The translations under genes were made by a program, and so were the position numbers. From Rhodobacter sp. 24-YEA-8 (GTDB lineage Bacteria > Pseudomonadota > Alphaproteobacteria > Rhodobacterales > Rhodobacteraceae), in the NCBI RefSeq assembly GCF_900105075.1, contig NZ_FNSK01000003.1:80001-144000 (forward strand): a stretch of DNA of 64,000 nucleotides. The letters are read 5' to 3'. This document shows positions 11,345-19,156 of the stretch, one piece after another. A model generated the notes under the pieces. That model was not told the origin of the DNA, made no database searches, and saw only the letters and a list, made by a program, of their open reading frames with translations. Within the stretch, counting starts at the first letter, position 1; each line of letters starts with the position of its first letter.

Positions 11345-12372
11345 GGCGCGGCCCCGGTGCCGGTTTCGAACAGGCAGCTTGCTGATTGCGGTTCACTCGC
11401 GAGACCTGTCGGATCGAAGCGGATTTCGACCTCATGCGTGCTGCCATCGGGCAGAGGGCTGCGAAGGGCCGAGATGCGCGTGACCTGACCCGTCAGGATA
11501 CCCGCCTCCAGCGCAAGGCGGGCGGTGACGTGGCGATCGGTGAAAAGCGACAGGTCGCGCAGATGCACCGGAACTTTCGCGCGAAACATGCCAGGGCGGG
11601 CAAGGCTGATCACATGTTCGCCGCGCCGCACTGCGACAAGGGCACCTGTCGACAGCGCGGGTGCCACAAAGCTGATCACACCAGCGGTTTCGCTGCGCAG
11701 CGAAAGTGTCCCGATATGGTCCTGAAGCGCCGTTCTTTCACTGGTGAGGGCAGCGCTTTCCTGCTGCAACTCGATCAGTCTGAGGGCATGTTCTGCCTCC
11801 AGCAGGGTAAGCGCAGGGGCGGTCTGCGCGGCAAGATCGTCAATTTCGGCAAGCTGATCCTCGGCAAGTTCCAGCGAGAGGCGGTCGAGCCTGCCTTCGC
11901 GATGGCGGGTGGCGGCAAGCGCCGCTGCCTCGCGCGCACGCGTAAGTTTGCGCTCAACGGCGCGGGCCTCGGTCGCGTGACGGGCGAGGGCTGCGGCATG
12001 GGCGGCCGTTGCAAGGCGCTGCCGGTCCGCAAGACCAAGGGCGCGCAGATCCAGCATTTCCAGCTGAGCGCGTTCATTTTCAGCGCGGAAGGTCAGAAGA
12101 ACGGTATCCGGCTGGACCCGGTCTGAAACCGAAAGCCCGGTCGACGCAAATCCATCGCGCAGGGCGATCAGCGGCGTCTCTTCGGCCCAGTCCAGAAAGC
12201 AGGTCCTGAATGTCGCAGGTTCAACCGCAGCCCCGGATGGGGCCGCGGCCGTCAAAGCCACAGCCGTCCGGACCTCCGGTGCGACACTGGCGGGGCCATG
12301 GCCAAGTCCTGCTGCGATGGCACCGGTCAGGGCTATCGCAGCAATACCTGCGGTTATGTAAAAACGCAGCAC
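11341..12372 (-). CDS. periplasmic adaptor (membrane fusion) protein of an ABC exporter
   Basis: 343 residues. N-terminal membrane anchor (about 5-25). A long helical hairpin rich in Ala, Arg and Glu (about 100-215) and flanking beta segments with TAGVISFVAPALSTGALVAV and VRRGEHVISLARPGMFRAKV follow the HlyD/MacA/RND adaptor pattern (lipoyl then beta-barrel). It lies 12 bases after the lipoprotein gene and overlaps the TolC-like gene by ATGA. The role inferred is to join the inner-membrane MacB-like unit to the outer-membrane duct. Confidence 0.8.
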   Translation of the reverse strand: MLRFYITAGIAAIALTGAIAAGLGHGPASVAPEVRTAVALTAAAPSGAAVEPATFRTCFLDWAEETPLIALRDGFASTGLSVSDRVQPDTVLLTFRAENERAQLEMLDLRALGLADRQRLATAAHAAALARHATEARAVERKLTRAREAAALAATRHREGRLDRLSLELAEDQLAEIDDLAAQTAPALTLLEAEHALRLIELQQESAALTSERTALQDHIGTLSLRSETAGVISFVAPALSTGALVAVRRGEHVISLARPGMFRAKVPVHLRDLSLFTDRHVTARLALEAGILTGQVTRISALRSPLPDGSTHEVEIRFDPTGLASEPQSASCLFETGTGAAP

Positions 12373-12384
12373 GTCAGGCCTGCG

Positions 12385-12729
12385 TCAGGGGGCACAGCCG
12401 ATCTGCTGCACCATGCTGCGCGCCAGCCCCGCCGACCGGGCGTGGTTGTCGTAAAGCTGTTCCAGCGTCGATGCGGCTGTGCCGGCCCGCGCGTTTTCGA
12501 CATAGACCTGATAATAGGATTCAGCGGCCTGGCAGCTGGTGCGGGTCTGCACATTCTGGCAATTCGATGGGCAGGTATAGACGGGCGGGCGAACAGTGAC
12601 ACTGCCACCACCGGTACCGCCAGTGCTGCCGGAGCCGCCACTGCTGTTGCTGTCAGAGCTGCCGCTTTCATAGCAACCCGCAAGCACAAGAACTGCGGCG
12701 AGGGTCAGGCTGAGCTTCAGAATTTTCAA
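12385..12729 (-). CDS. small lipoprotein with cysteine-rich C-terminal half, first gene of exporter operon
   Basis: 114 residues. A clear type II signal ends LVLAGC (Cys19), then a Gly/Ser linker (GSSDSNSSGGSGSTGGTGGG), then a compact domain of about 65 residues with four cysteines (TCPSNC, RTSC and the final QIGC) that could form two disulfides. I do not recognise the domain. It is the promoter-proximal gene of the operon with adaptor, TolC-like, ATPase and permease. It could be a dedicated partner of the pump, a lipoprotein it moves, or an envelope sensor; the sequence does not decide between these. Confidence 0.8.
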   Translation of the reverse strand: MKILKLSLTLAAVLVLAGCYESGSSDSNSSGGSGSTGGTGGGSVTVRPPVYTCPSNCQNVQTRTSCQAAESYYQVYVENARAGTAASTLEQLYDNHARSAGLARSMVQQIGCAP

Positions 12730-12838
12730 GGTATTACTCCCGTTTTATCAGGCCGGGCAGGAAGATTGCCTCCCTGATTTGCCCGTCCTGAACCATGTGA
12801 TCAGGTCAGGCCTAGCACCGGGCAACCGAGGCGGGCTG

Positions 12839-12918
12839 CACCCAAATGGGTGAAGACCCCGCCCGACAGCAGAGGAAACCGGCATGGCGCGCGGATCGCT
12901 CCCCCCAAACGGGTGAGG
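12839..12918. promoter_or_regulatory. two copies of a CCMAAAYGGGTGARG motif upstream of the exporter operon
   Basis: A near-palindrome CACCCAAATGGGTG at 12839-12852 and a related copy CCCCAAACGGGTGAGG at 12903-12918, 63 bases apart (six helical turns). They lie in the 249-base gap between the LuxR-type gene and the lipoprotein gene, upstream of the operon. The spacing and symmetry suit a dimeric helix-turn-helix regulator. Binding by the neighbouring LuxR protein is inference. Confidence 0.45.
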
Positions 12919-12978
12919 CGATGCCGGGCCGCATAGGGCAAGGCTTTCTGAAGATCTGATGGGGGAATATGCGTGATG

Positions 12979-14079
12979 TCAGTCGGGATCGGGATCCGCC
13001 AGACCGATGGCCATGCGGATAAGCTGGGGCTGGCCATTCGCGCCGGTCTTCGAGAAGACAGATTTCAGCTGGCTGCGCACCGTCTCGACCGAAAGCGAGG
13101 CTGCCGTCGCGATTTCAGCCGGCCGCTGTCCGTCAAGGATGGCGGTGAGAACCCTTGTCTCGGCAGGGGTCAGGCCATAGCGCCGGGCAAATTCAAGCGC
13201 CGGTGCAGCGGTCCGCGCCAGAACCGGAGTGAATACGGCAGCCACGGTCTGGCCGCTGAAGGCAATGCCCCCCTCGTTCTGGCCAACCGGCATCAGGGTG
13301 ATCCCGAAACCGCCATCCTGCAGGGTGACGGGCAACACGGCCCGCGGGCCACGCAGCATCTGTTGCAGCGCGCTCTGGATATCGGGATTGCGAAACCGCA
13401 GCGTCGCATTTGGCCCAAGGCTCGCTGCGCGGCCATCTGCCAGGTATTTTTCGGCGGCGGGGCTGACATGGCTTGCCCGGCCCACCGGATCGACCAGCAC
13501 AAAGCCGACCCCGCCCGCTTCGCTCAGCCAGCCGGTCAGTTCAGCGCCGATGCCGGAATGATGATTGCGCCCGTAAAACTCCGACGCGCGGCGCAGATGC
13601 GGGGCAAGGCGGCTCAGAAGCCTGGCCCGCGCGGCATTGCGTTCTTCATCCACGTCTCCGCTGAGGGTGGACAGCAGCAGGAAACGGCCCTCTGTGCGCT
13701 CGATGGTCACGCCGACCCCGGTCTCCTGGTCAAAGCGGCGCAGGAAGTCGTTGTAATATTCGGTCCGGTGGAATCTGTCGCGCGCGACCAGTTGCTCGCC
13801 AACGATTGCTGTACCGACAGGGGTGCGCCCGACCTGCCACATCCAGGGGTTCAAGGCCCCGTAATGGCTGAGATAATCGCGTTGCGCCACATCCGGGATG
13901 CCCGACTGAAGGGTAACGGCGCCTCTGCCGCTCTGACTGTCATGAAAGAAAAGCGTGGCGCATTCCACATCCGCCAGTGCCGCAAGACGACCGATGAACT
14001 CCTCCCAACGGGTCTCTCGCAACAGAGAGGCATAGATCAGGGGAATAAGCTCGTCGGCAGCATCCATGGGCGGCGACAA
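12979..14079 (-). CDS. LuxR-family transcriptional regulator
   Basis: 366 residues. The last ~65 residues are a GerE/LuxR helix-turn-helix: LTPAETRVLTAILDGQRPAE, IATAASLSVETVRSQLKSVF and SKTGANGQPQLIRM. The preceding ~280 residues form a sensory part with PAS/GAF-like segments and no autoinducer-domain hallmarks that I can see. No receiver domain is present. It is transcribed in the same direction as, and just upstream of, the exporter operon, and divergently from a small lipoprotein gene only 54 bases away. Control of either neighbour is likely. The start could be the Met four codons later. Confidence 0.88.
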   Translation of the reverse strand: MSPPMDAADELIPLIYASLLRETRWEEFIGRLAALADVECATLFFHDSQSGRGAVTLQSGIPDVAQRDYLSHYGALNPWMWQVGRTPVGTAIVGEQLVARDRFHRTEYYNDFLRRFDQETGVGVTIERTEGRFLLLSTLSGDVDEERNAARARLLSRLAPHLRRASEFYGRNHHSGIGAELTGWLSEAGGVGFVLVDPVGRASHVSPAAEKYLADGRAASLGPNATLRFRNPDIQSALQQMLRGPRAVLPVTLQDGGFGITLMPVGQNEGGIAFSGQTVAAVFTPVLARTAAPALEFARRYGLTPAETRVLTAILDGQRPAEIATAASLSVETVRSQLKSVFSKTGANGQPQLIRMAIGLADPDPD

Positions 14080-14133
14080 TCCCTTCTTTGACTGGCTCTG
14101 GTTGAAATGAAAATCACTTCAAAAGTAAGAAAG

Positions 14134-14523
14134 ATGAAACTTCAGACCGTATTTGCTGCTTTTATACTGACCGCGCTGGCGGGCTGTGTCGATGGTTTTG
14201 ACGACAATGGCGGCTATCTTACCCATTCGGACCATCGGCTGAGCCGGGCCGAGACGGCGCAGGTCCAGTCCCGGATGGACAATTATCTGAAGCAACCAAC
14301 CCATCTTTCCGGCCTGCGGGCGACCTATAGAATGAGCGATGGCGTGGTGCCTGTCTGTGGCTATGTCACGGATGGCCGGGCCCCGCCGGCTCTCTTTGGC
14401 GGCGTGCTGGGCGCCGGTACGGGAGGGGCTTTCGTGCTTCATAATATACCGGGCAAAGGGCAGGATCCGGCACGGATCGCGTCGGTCCGCGCCTTTTGCA
14501 ACGCCCATCACATTGCGATCTGA
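14134..14523 (+). CDS. small lipoprotein, function unknown
   Basis: 129 residues from the ATG at 14134, preferred because it begins the signal MKLQTVFAAFILTALAGC directly (lipobox LAGC) and AAGTAAGAAAG precedes it; an upstream in-frame ATG at 14107 adds nine charged residues. The mature part carries two further cysteines (VVPVCGYVTD and RAFCNAHH) and a glycine-rich stretch LFGGVLGAGTGGAFVL. I do not recognise the family. It is transcribed away from the LuxR gene and followed by a strong hairpin. Confidence 0.75.
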   Translation: MKLQTVFAAFILTALAGCVDGFDDNGGYLTHSDHRLSRAETAQVQSRMDNYLKQPTHLSGLRATYRMSDGVVPVCGYVTDGRAPPALFGGVLGAGTGGAFVLHNIPGKGQDPARIASVRAFCNAHHIAI

Positions 14524-14561
14524 GCCGATCGTGCAAATGCCTCACAGATAGACCGCATGAG

Positions 14562-14590
14562 CCCGATGTCTGAACGTGTCAGACATCGGG
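14562..14590 (+). terminator. hairpin downstream of small lipoprotein gene
   Basis: A perfect 12-bp stem CCCGATGTCTGA/TCAGACATCGGG around a 5-base loop, followed by TCAATATTTC. It is 38 bases after the stop codon. The U-tract is weak, but the stem and position suit a factor-independent terminator. Confidence 0.7.
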
Positions 14591-14793
14591 TCAATATTTC
14601 GGGCAATATGGCATGAGCATAAGAGGTCTGTTGCCTGCACCCTTGTGTTTAAAAACGATGTTCAGACCGAAGCAGACCCAAGGGGTTCAGTCGCACCTTC
14701 AAATCCTGGGATCAGACACGCGAGACCGCTCGGGCAGAGATATCCGAACGGTCCTTCGCCATCTTCGATTCAGGTCTTCCCAAGTCGCATTTT

Positions 14794-15492
14794 TTACACT
14801 CCCTGCGCGGGAGAAGTCGTGCCTTTGCCGCTTTCCTCCTCGGTCAGGACGACAACGCGCGCGCCGGACCGGACGAGCGTTTCCAGTTCGATCACATCCT
14901 GATGGAACATGCGGATGCAACCGGCCGAGGTCGCATTTCCGATTGACCCCATGTCGGTCGTGCCATGGATCCGGTAATAGGTATCGCGATTGCCTTTGTG
15001 CAGATATAGCGCTCTCGCCCCCAGAGGGTTCATCAGGCCGCCTTCCATGCCGCCACTCAGATGGGCATATTGTTCGGGGAACTCGCGGATCATGTTCTGC
15101 GTGGGGATCCAGCTGGGCCAGTCCCGCGAATAGGGAATATGGGCAGTTCCGGAAAATGCACGCCCCTGATCCCCGACGGCAACAGCATAGCGGATCGCCC
15201 GGTTTCCCGGCTGGACATAATAAAGAAACCGCTGCCAGGGATCGACGATGATGGTGCCTGGCTTTTCATCCGTCCAGTAATCCACTTCGCGCCGGATATT
15301 GCGGTCGCTCAGATATCGGGAGGGGACGGCGGGCACTTCGAACCCGCCATCCTGCAGCCCGGCATAATGGGCGGCAACCTCCGGGGGCAGTTCGGGTTGC
15401 GGCGGCGCAACCGGCTCTGGTGCAGTGGCACAGGCCGCAAGCAGGCCCAATGCGCCCGCCGCCATCAGCATTCGACAAAATCGGTTCAGCAT
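14794..15492 (-). CDS. L,D-transpeptidase (YkuD domain) lipoprotein
   Basis: 232 residues. The lipoprotein signal ends LGLLAAC (Cys about 21). The YkuD catalytic signature is complete: HGTTDMGSIGNATSAGCIRM, with His and the nucleophilic Cys (SAGC). Upstream, GTIIVDPWQRFLYYVQ is the usual first strand of the domain. It would cross-link peptidoglycan 3-3 or attach proteins to it in the periplasm. The start ATG overlaps the stop of the TlpA-like gene by one base, and the whole operon handles thiol redox. Since the nucleophile is a periplasmic cysteine, the neighbouring reductases could keep it active; that link is inference. Confidence 0.92.
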   Translation of the reverse strand: MLNRFCRMLMAAGALGLLAACATAPEPVAPPQPELPPEVAAHYAGLQDGGFEVPAVPSRYLSDRNIRREVDYWTDEKPGTIIVDPWQRFLYYVQPGNRAIRYAVAVGDQGRAFSGTAHIPYSRDWPSWIPTQNMIREFPEQYAHLSGGMEGGLMNPLGARALYLHKGNRDTYYRIHGTTDMGSIGNATSAGCIRMFHQDVIELETLVRSGARVVVLTEEESGKGTTSPAQGV

Positions 15493-16295
15493 CAGTTCGT
15501 ATTCCTGAGAAAGGCGATACCGGCAAGCAATTGCGCACGAGAGATTTCCCCCAAATGCGCGGCTTGCAGCCGGCCATCGGCATCAATGAACAAGGTGGCG
15601 GGCAACCCCATGGAGCCGAAATGCCGCATCATCTGCGAGCCGGGGTCCATCACCGGCGTGATGACAATGCCCGACTGCGACAGATAGGTGCGGACAGTTT
15701 CGGCGCCTTCGCCCTGGTTGATGAAATGCAGGTCGATCGCCGTTTCCTGCGCCGCAATCTCTGCCATCATCGGTATTTCGCGCCGGCAGGGCGGGCACCA
15801 GGTAGCCCAGAGATTGATGACCATCGGCCGCCCCTGCCAGCTTGCAGGCAGGACCGGATCACCCGACAGCGAGGACAGCAGGACATCTTTCGGCAAGGCC
15901 ACATCCGGCCCGCGCGCCAGCTGATGCACGACATTCCAGGCCGCAAATGCGATGACCACGCTGCCCGCAACCGGCAAGACAAGGTTAGCCTGCCGCCGGA
16001 GATACCAGACCGTCACCACGGCAAAGCCCGCAATCCCCCAAAACGGGCTGAAGCCGCCCTGCCAGAAGGCGAAGATGCTCAGCGGTTCGGCCAGATAGAC
16101 AGAGGCATGTTGCGCAACAAAACCCAGCCTTGCGGTGAGCGCCGCGCCGATGATGGCCGCGCTGGCCCAAAGGCTGATGGCGGGCTCGGTCTTGCGGGCG
16201 ATCAGGCCTGTCACCAGCAAAAGAACCAGCACTCCGGCAATGACCGGCGCGCGCTCGGCCGAAAGGGCGAGCGGCCCGAGTGAAATCCCGCCCAT
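15492..16295 (-). CDS. fusion of Lgt-like membrane domain and TlpA-type thioredoxin domain
   Basis: 267 residues. Residues 15-125 hold about four membrane helices with text close to prolipoprotein diacylglyceryl transferase (ARLGFVAQHASVYLAEPLSI and FWQGGFSPFWG). The catalytic HGG found after WQGG in Lgt is absent, so transferase activity is unlikely. Residues ~135-267 are a TlpA/ResA thioredoxin fold with MVINLWATWCPPCRREIPMM (WCPPC near 165-170) and the cis-Pro loop GLPATLFIDADG. It probably reduces disulfides in the periplasm with electrons from DsbD, encoded just before it (1-bp TGATG overlap). Confidence 0.82.
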   Translation of the reverse strand: MGGISLGPLALSAERAPVIAGVLVLLLVTGLIARKTEPAISLWASAAIIGAALTARLGFVAQHASVYLAEPLSIFAFWQGGFSPFWGIAGFAVVTVWYLRRQANLVLPVAGSVVIAFAAWNVVHQLARGPDVALPKDVLLSSLSGDPVLPASWQGRPMVINLWATWCPPCRREIPMMAEIAAQETAIDLHFINQGEGAETVRTYLSQSGIVITPVMDPGSQMMRHFGSMGLPATLFIDADGRLQAAHLGEISRAQLLAGIAFLRNTN

Positions 16296-18118
16296 CAGTC
16301 CGCAGCCTGGACCAGAGCTGCCGAGGTCCGGATGTCTTCGGCCCCGATGGTGCCGATCAGGCGGCTGTCTGCGGCCTCGCGGTTATGGCGGTCGAGGAAG
16401 ATCATGGTGGGCGGCCCGGCGGCCTCGATCATCTGCATCAGCTCCCGCGCATCGGCACCGGTCTCGCTGACATCCGCCTTGACGAGAAGAAAATTGCCAA
16501 GTGCGGTGGTGACGCCCGGATCGGGCATGACGCTGCGCTCGATCCTCTTGCAGGTCACGCACCAGTCGGCGGTCAGATAGATCATTGCCGGGCGATCCGC
16601 AGCGGCCAGCGTCTGGCTCAGCCCGGCTGTGGTTGTGACCTCGGCAAATGTCAGATCCGGACCCGCTGCCCGGGCAGATCCGGTCGCGACCGAGAGCGGG
16701 GCGAGCGGGCGCAGCGGGTCCGTGCCACCGAGCGCCGCGCCGAGGCCCAGAACTGCCGCGGCAAACAGGGCGACAACGCCGCCGGTGCGCAGCAGACGGT
16801 TCTCAGGTGCTGCCCCGGGTTCTTGCCGGTCGAGCACGCCCAGGGAAACCGCGACCCCGGCCAGCAGCACGGCCCAAAGCAGAAGGATCGCCGGGCCGGG
16901 CATCAGCCGCTCCAGCAGCCAGATCGCCATGCCAAGGAAGACCACCCCAAAAATGCGCCGCATCGCCTCCATCCAAACGCCGGCCTTCGGCAGGATCTTC
17001 GCGCCGAACGTGCCTGCAAGAAACAAAGGCACGCCCTGGCCAAGCCCCAGCATGAACAGCGCCGCCGCGCCCAGGGTCACATCGCCGGTCTGGGCGATAT
17101 AGATGAAGGCACCGGCCAGGGGCGCCGTGACACAGGGCCCGACGATCAGCGCCGACGTGAAACCAAGCGCCGCCGCGCCACCAAGCGAGCCGCGCCGCCC
17201 TGCTCCGCCCGAAAGCCTGGCCGTCAGCCCCGCCGGAAGCCGGAGGTCGAACAGGCCAAAGCTCGACAGGGCCAGCGCCAGAAACAGCGCCACCACCGCG
17301 CCGATCGCCCAGGGCGATTGCAGCAGGATCTGCAAATTCTGGCCTGACCAGCCCGCCACCGCGCCCAGCAGCGCGAAAGCGGTGGCCATTGCCAGAACAT
17401 AGGCCCCGGACAAAGCCGCGCCGCGCGCGGGGGTCAGGGTCTCGCCCTGCCGCGCCAGCATGCCCGCAAGGATTGGCACCATGGGAAAGACGCAGGGTGT
17501 CAGCGCCAGCATCAGGCCAAAGCCGAAAAACGCCAGCAGGACCAGCGCGGCACCGCCCTGTCCGGCCAGGCTGGCCAGAAGACCTTTATCCTCGACCAGA
17601 TGCAGGCCGCTGCCGCCGGCTGGTGCGGCCGGCACGGCGCTTTCAGCCGGCGGGGTCGCGCCCGACCAGTCGGCCAGCATCAGCGTGCTGGTCACAGGCG
17701 CATAGCAGATCCCGTCTTCCTGACAGCCCTGCCAGGTGATACGCACCTCGCCCCCCGCTTGCGGCAGAACCGCCGTGGTGGCGTTGTAATAGACCTCCAC
17801 CGCGCCGAAATTCGGATCTTCCTTCAGCTTGCCGGCATGGGTTTCGATATCAAGCGCCGTGCCATCCACTGTTTCCGCCTTAATGTGCTCCCGATAGAGG
17901 TAATATCCCTCTTCGATCTGCCAGCCGATCTCGCTCCGGCCCTCCGCGCTGTCCAGAAGCTCGATCCGGAAGGCGATTTCCGGGTCCAGCGGCTGGGTGC
18001 TGCGGGTGGGAAAGCTGAATTGTTGCGCGAGGACCGATCCGGCCACAAACAGCCAAAGCAGCGGGATCAGGACCAGAAGGCGGATTATACGGGGGGAGGA
18101 GTTGAGGCTTTGCATCAT
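16295..18118 (-). CDS. dsbD: thiol:disulfide interchange protein DsbD
   Basis: 607 residues, the usual full length. Signal peptide (1-31), an N-terminal alpha domain with the redox pair in CQEDGIC (about 130), eight membrane helices (about 185-440) with the paired cysteines in LTPCVFPMVPI and GPCVTAPLAG, and a C-terminal thioredoxin domain with DWCVTCKRIE near 515. All six catalytic cysteines are present. It carries electrons from cytoplasmic thioredoxin across the membrane to periplasmic partners. It is co-transcribed with a DsbA-like protein upstream and TlpA-like and L,D-transpeptidase genes downstream. Confidence 0.95.
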   Translation of the reverse strand: MMQSLNSSPRIIRLLVLIPLLWLFVAGSVLAQQFSFPTRSTQPLDPEIAFRIELLDSAEGRSEIGWQIEEGYYLYREHIKAETVDGTALDIETHAGKLKEDPNFGAVEVYYNATTAVLPQAGGEVRITWQGCQEDGICYAPVTSTLMLADWSGATPPAESAVPAAPAGGSGLHLVEDKGLLASLAGQGGAALVLLAFFGFGLMLALTPCVFPMVPILAGMLARQGETLTPARGAALSGAYVLAMATAFALLGAVAGWSGQNLQILLQSPWAIGAVVALFLALALSSFGLFDLRLPAGLTARLSGGAGRRGSLGGAAALGFTSALIVGPCVTAPLAGAFIYIAQTGDVTLGAAALFMLGLGQGVPLFLAGTFGAKILPKAGVWMEAMRRIFGVVFLGMAIWLLERLMPGPAILLLWAVLLAGVAVSLGVLDRQEPGAAPENRLLRTGGVVALFAAAVLGLGAALGGTDPLRPLAPLSVATGSARAAGPDLTFAEVTTTAGLSQTLAAADRPAMIYLTADWCVTCKRIERSVMPDPGVTTALGNFLLVKADVSETGADARELMQMIEAAGPPTMIFLDRHNREAADSRLIGTIGAEDIRTSAALVQAAD

Positions 18119-18130
18119 GAGGCCCCAGTT

Positions 18131-18169
18131 CCCGGGGCGGGCTTAACCAAAACTTAAGCCTGCCCCGGG
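18131..18169 (-). promoter_or_regulatory. long stem-loop between dsbA-like gene and dsbD
   Basis: Arms of 16 bases, CCCGGGGCGGGCTTAA and TTAAGCCTGCCCCGGG, with one G-T type mismatch around a 7-base loop. It fills most of the 76-base gap inside the operon. No U-run follows on the minus strand, so it may act as a partial terminator or RNA-stability element that lowers dsbD relative to the dsbA-like gene. Its CTTAA half-sites also occur upstream of the operon. Confidence 0.55.
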
Positions 18170-18194
18170 CCGAAAACACGAAATCGCGATTGGC

Positions 18195-18827
18195 TTACAG
18201 CAGGTCACGACGTGCCTGTGCAACAAGGGCGGTCAATGAGGCCAGATCCTGCCCGCCAAACAGCCCGTCATGCCCCGCGATGAAGGTCGGTGTGCCGGCA
18301 AGGCCCAGGTGATCGCCAAGTTGCATCGAGTGATCGATATGGCCCAGCACTTCCGCACTCTCCATGTCGCGCTTCAGCCGCGCTTCGTCGAGCCCGGTCT
18401 TGCGGACCACCGCCATGACCGAGGTCTCCTCAGCCTTGCCCCTGATCTGCATCAGCGCCTCGTGAAACTCCAAATACCTGCCCTGTTTCAGGGTGGCCAG
18501 CGAGGCCTGGGTCGCGAAATACGAGCCCTCACCGAAGATCGGCCATTCGCGGAACACGACCCGCAGCTTCGGATCGGCGGCGATCAGGCGTTTCATCACG
18601 GGAACCGCAGTCCGGCAATGCGGACAATTGTAGTCGAAGAATTCAGTCAGGGTGATATCGCCTGCCGGATTGCCCAGTACCGGCGCAAAGGGCTGGCGTT
18701 CGATCTCGTCGCGCAGTTCGGGCGGCATCGGGTTGTCATGACCGAAACCGGCACGGGCGCCCAGTGAAAGCGCACCAAAGCTTGCCAGACCCAGTCTGAG
18801 CGCTCCGCGCCTGTCCATCAGCTTCAT
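18195..18827 (-). CDS. DsbA-family periplasmic thiol oxidoreductase
   Basis: 210 residues from the ATG at 18827, which has GAAGGAGCG nearby and opens a twin-arginine-like signal (MDRRGALRLGLASFGALSLG); the longer frame from 18890 adds an unlikely leader. The thioredoxin fold has FFDYNCPHCRTAVPVMKRL (CPHC active site near 65-70), an inserted helical domain, and the cis-Pro loop LGLAGTPTFIAGH. It resembles the DsbA/DsbG-like Com1 and ScsC group. It heads an operon with DsbD. With DsbD present it may work as a reductase or isomerase substrate of DsbD rather than an oxidase. Confidence 0.9.
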   Translation of the reverse strand: MKLMDRRGALRLGLASFGALSLGARAGFGHDNPMPPELRDEIERQPFAPVLGNPAGDITLTEFFDYNCPHCRTAVPVMKRLIAADPKLRVVFREWPIFGEGSYFATQASLATLKQGRYLEFHEALMQIRGKAEETSVMAVVRKTGLDEARLKRDMESAEVLGHIDHSMQLGDHLGLAGTPTFIAGHDGLFGGQDLASLTALVAQARRDLL

Positions 18828-18922
18828 GTTTCGCTCCTTCACCCGGTTATATCTGGTGCGGCCCGGTCCGCCGGGGCACGACCAGCACATCGCTGCCGCA
18901 GGATGCCTGCAATCAGCCCGGA

Positions 18923-18938
18923 CTTAAGCCGGGCTTAA
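18923..18938. promoter_or_regulatory. phased CTTAA direct repeat upstream of the dsb operon
   Basis: CTTAA at 18923-18927 and again at 18934-18938, 11 bases start to start, within ACTTAAGCCGGGCTTAAAC. Direct repeats one helical turn apart are how OmpR-type response regulators bind. The site lies between the DsbA-like gene and the remnant of exactly such a regulator. Confidence 0.4.
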
Positions 18939-18983
18939 ACCGACCATGTAACTGGCAGAAAATGATAAAGTAAAAGGCGATTT

Positions 18984-19079
18984 ATGCGGGTTCTGATCAT
19001 CGAAGACGATGACATGCCGCGTGACGGCCTGACGGCGACCCGAAATTCGAGCCGCCGTGCAGGTTGGCAAGGCCACTAA
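18984..19079 (+). pseudogene. N-terminal scrap of an OmpR-type response regulator
   Basis: The frame starts MRVLIIEDDDMPRDGLTA, the first strand and acidic pair (EDD) of a receiver domain, then runs into unrelated sequence and stops after 31 codons. The phosphorylatable Asp, the output domain and any sensor kinase are missing. The frame is preceded by TAAAAGGCGATTT. It is divergent to the dsb operon, where a redox/copper-type two-component system would be expected. A deletion ending near 19040 probably removed it. Confidence 0.7.
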
Positions 19080-19156
19080 AATGTCGGACGCCTGGTGCGA
19101 GAGACTGACCAGGTTTGGGCTGGAGCTTTTCGCCCGGGCAGACATCCGTCTTCACA

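Noticed and set aside
10160..11488. Plus-strand open frame of 442 codons over the TolC-like gene
   Set aside because: Shadow frame. The minus-strand operon with overlapping genes and signal sequences is far better supported.
12298..12777. Plus-strand frame opposite the small exporter lipoprotein
   Set aside because: The minus-strand frame has a lipobox, a linker and operon spacing; this one is its shadow.
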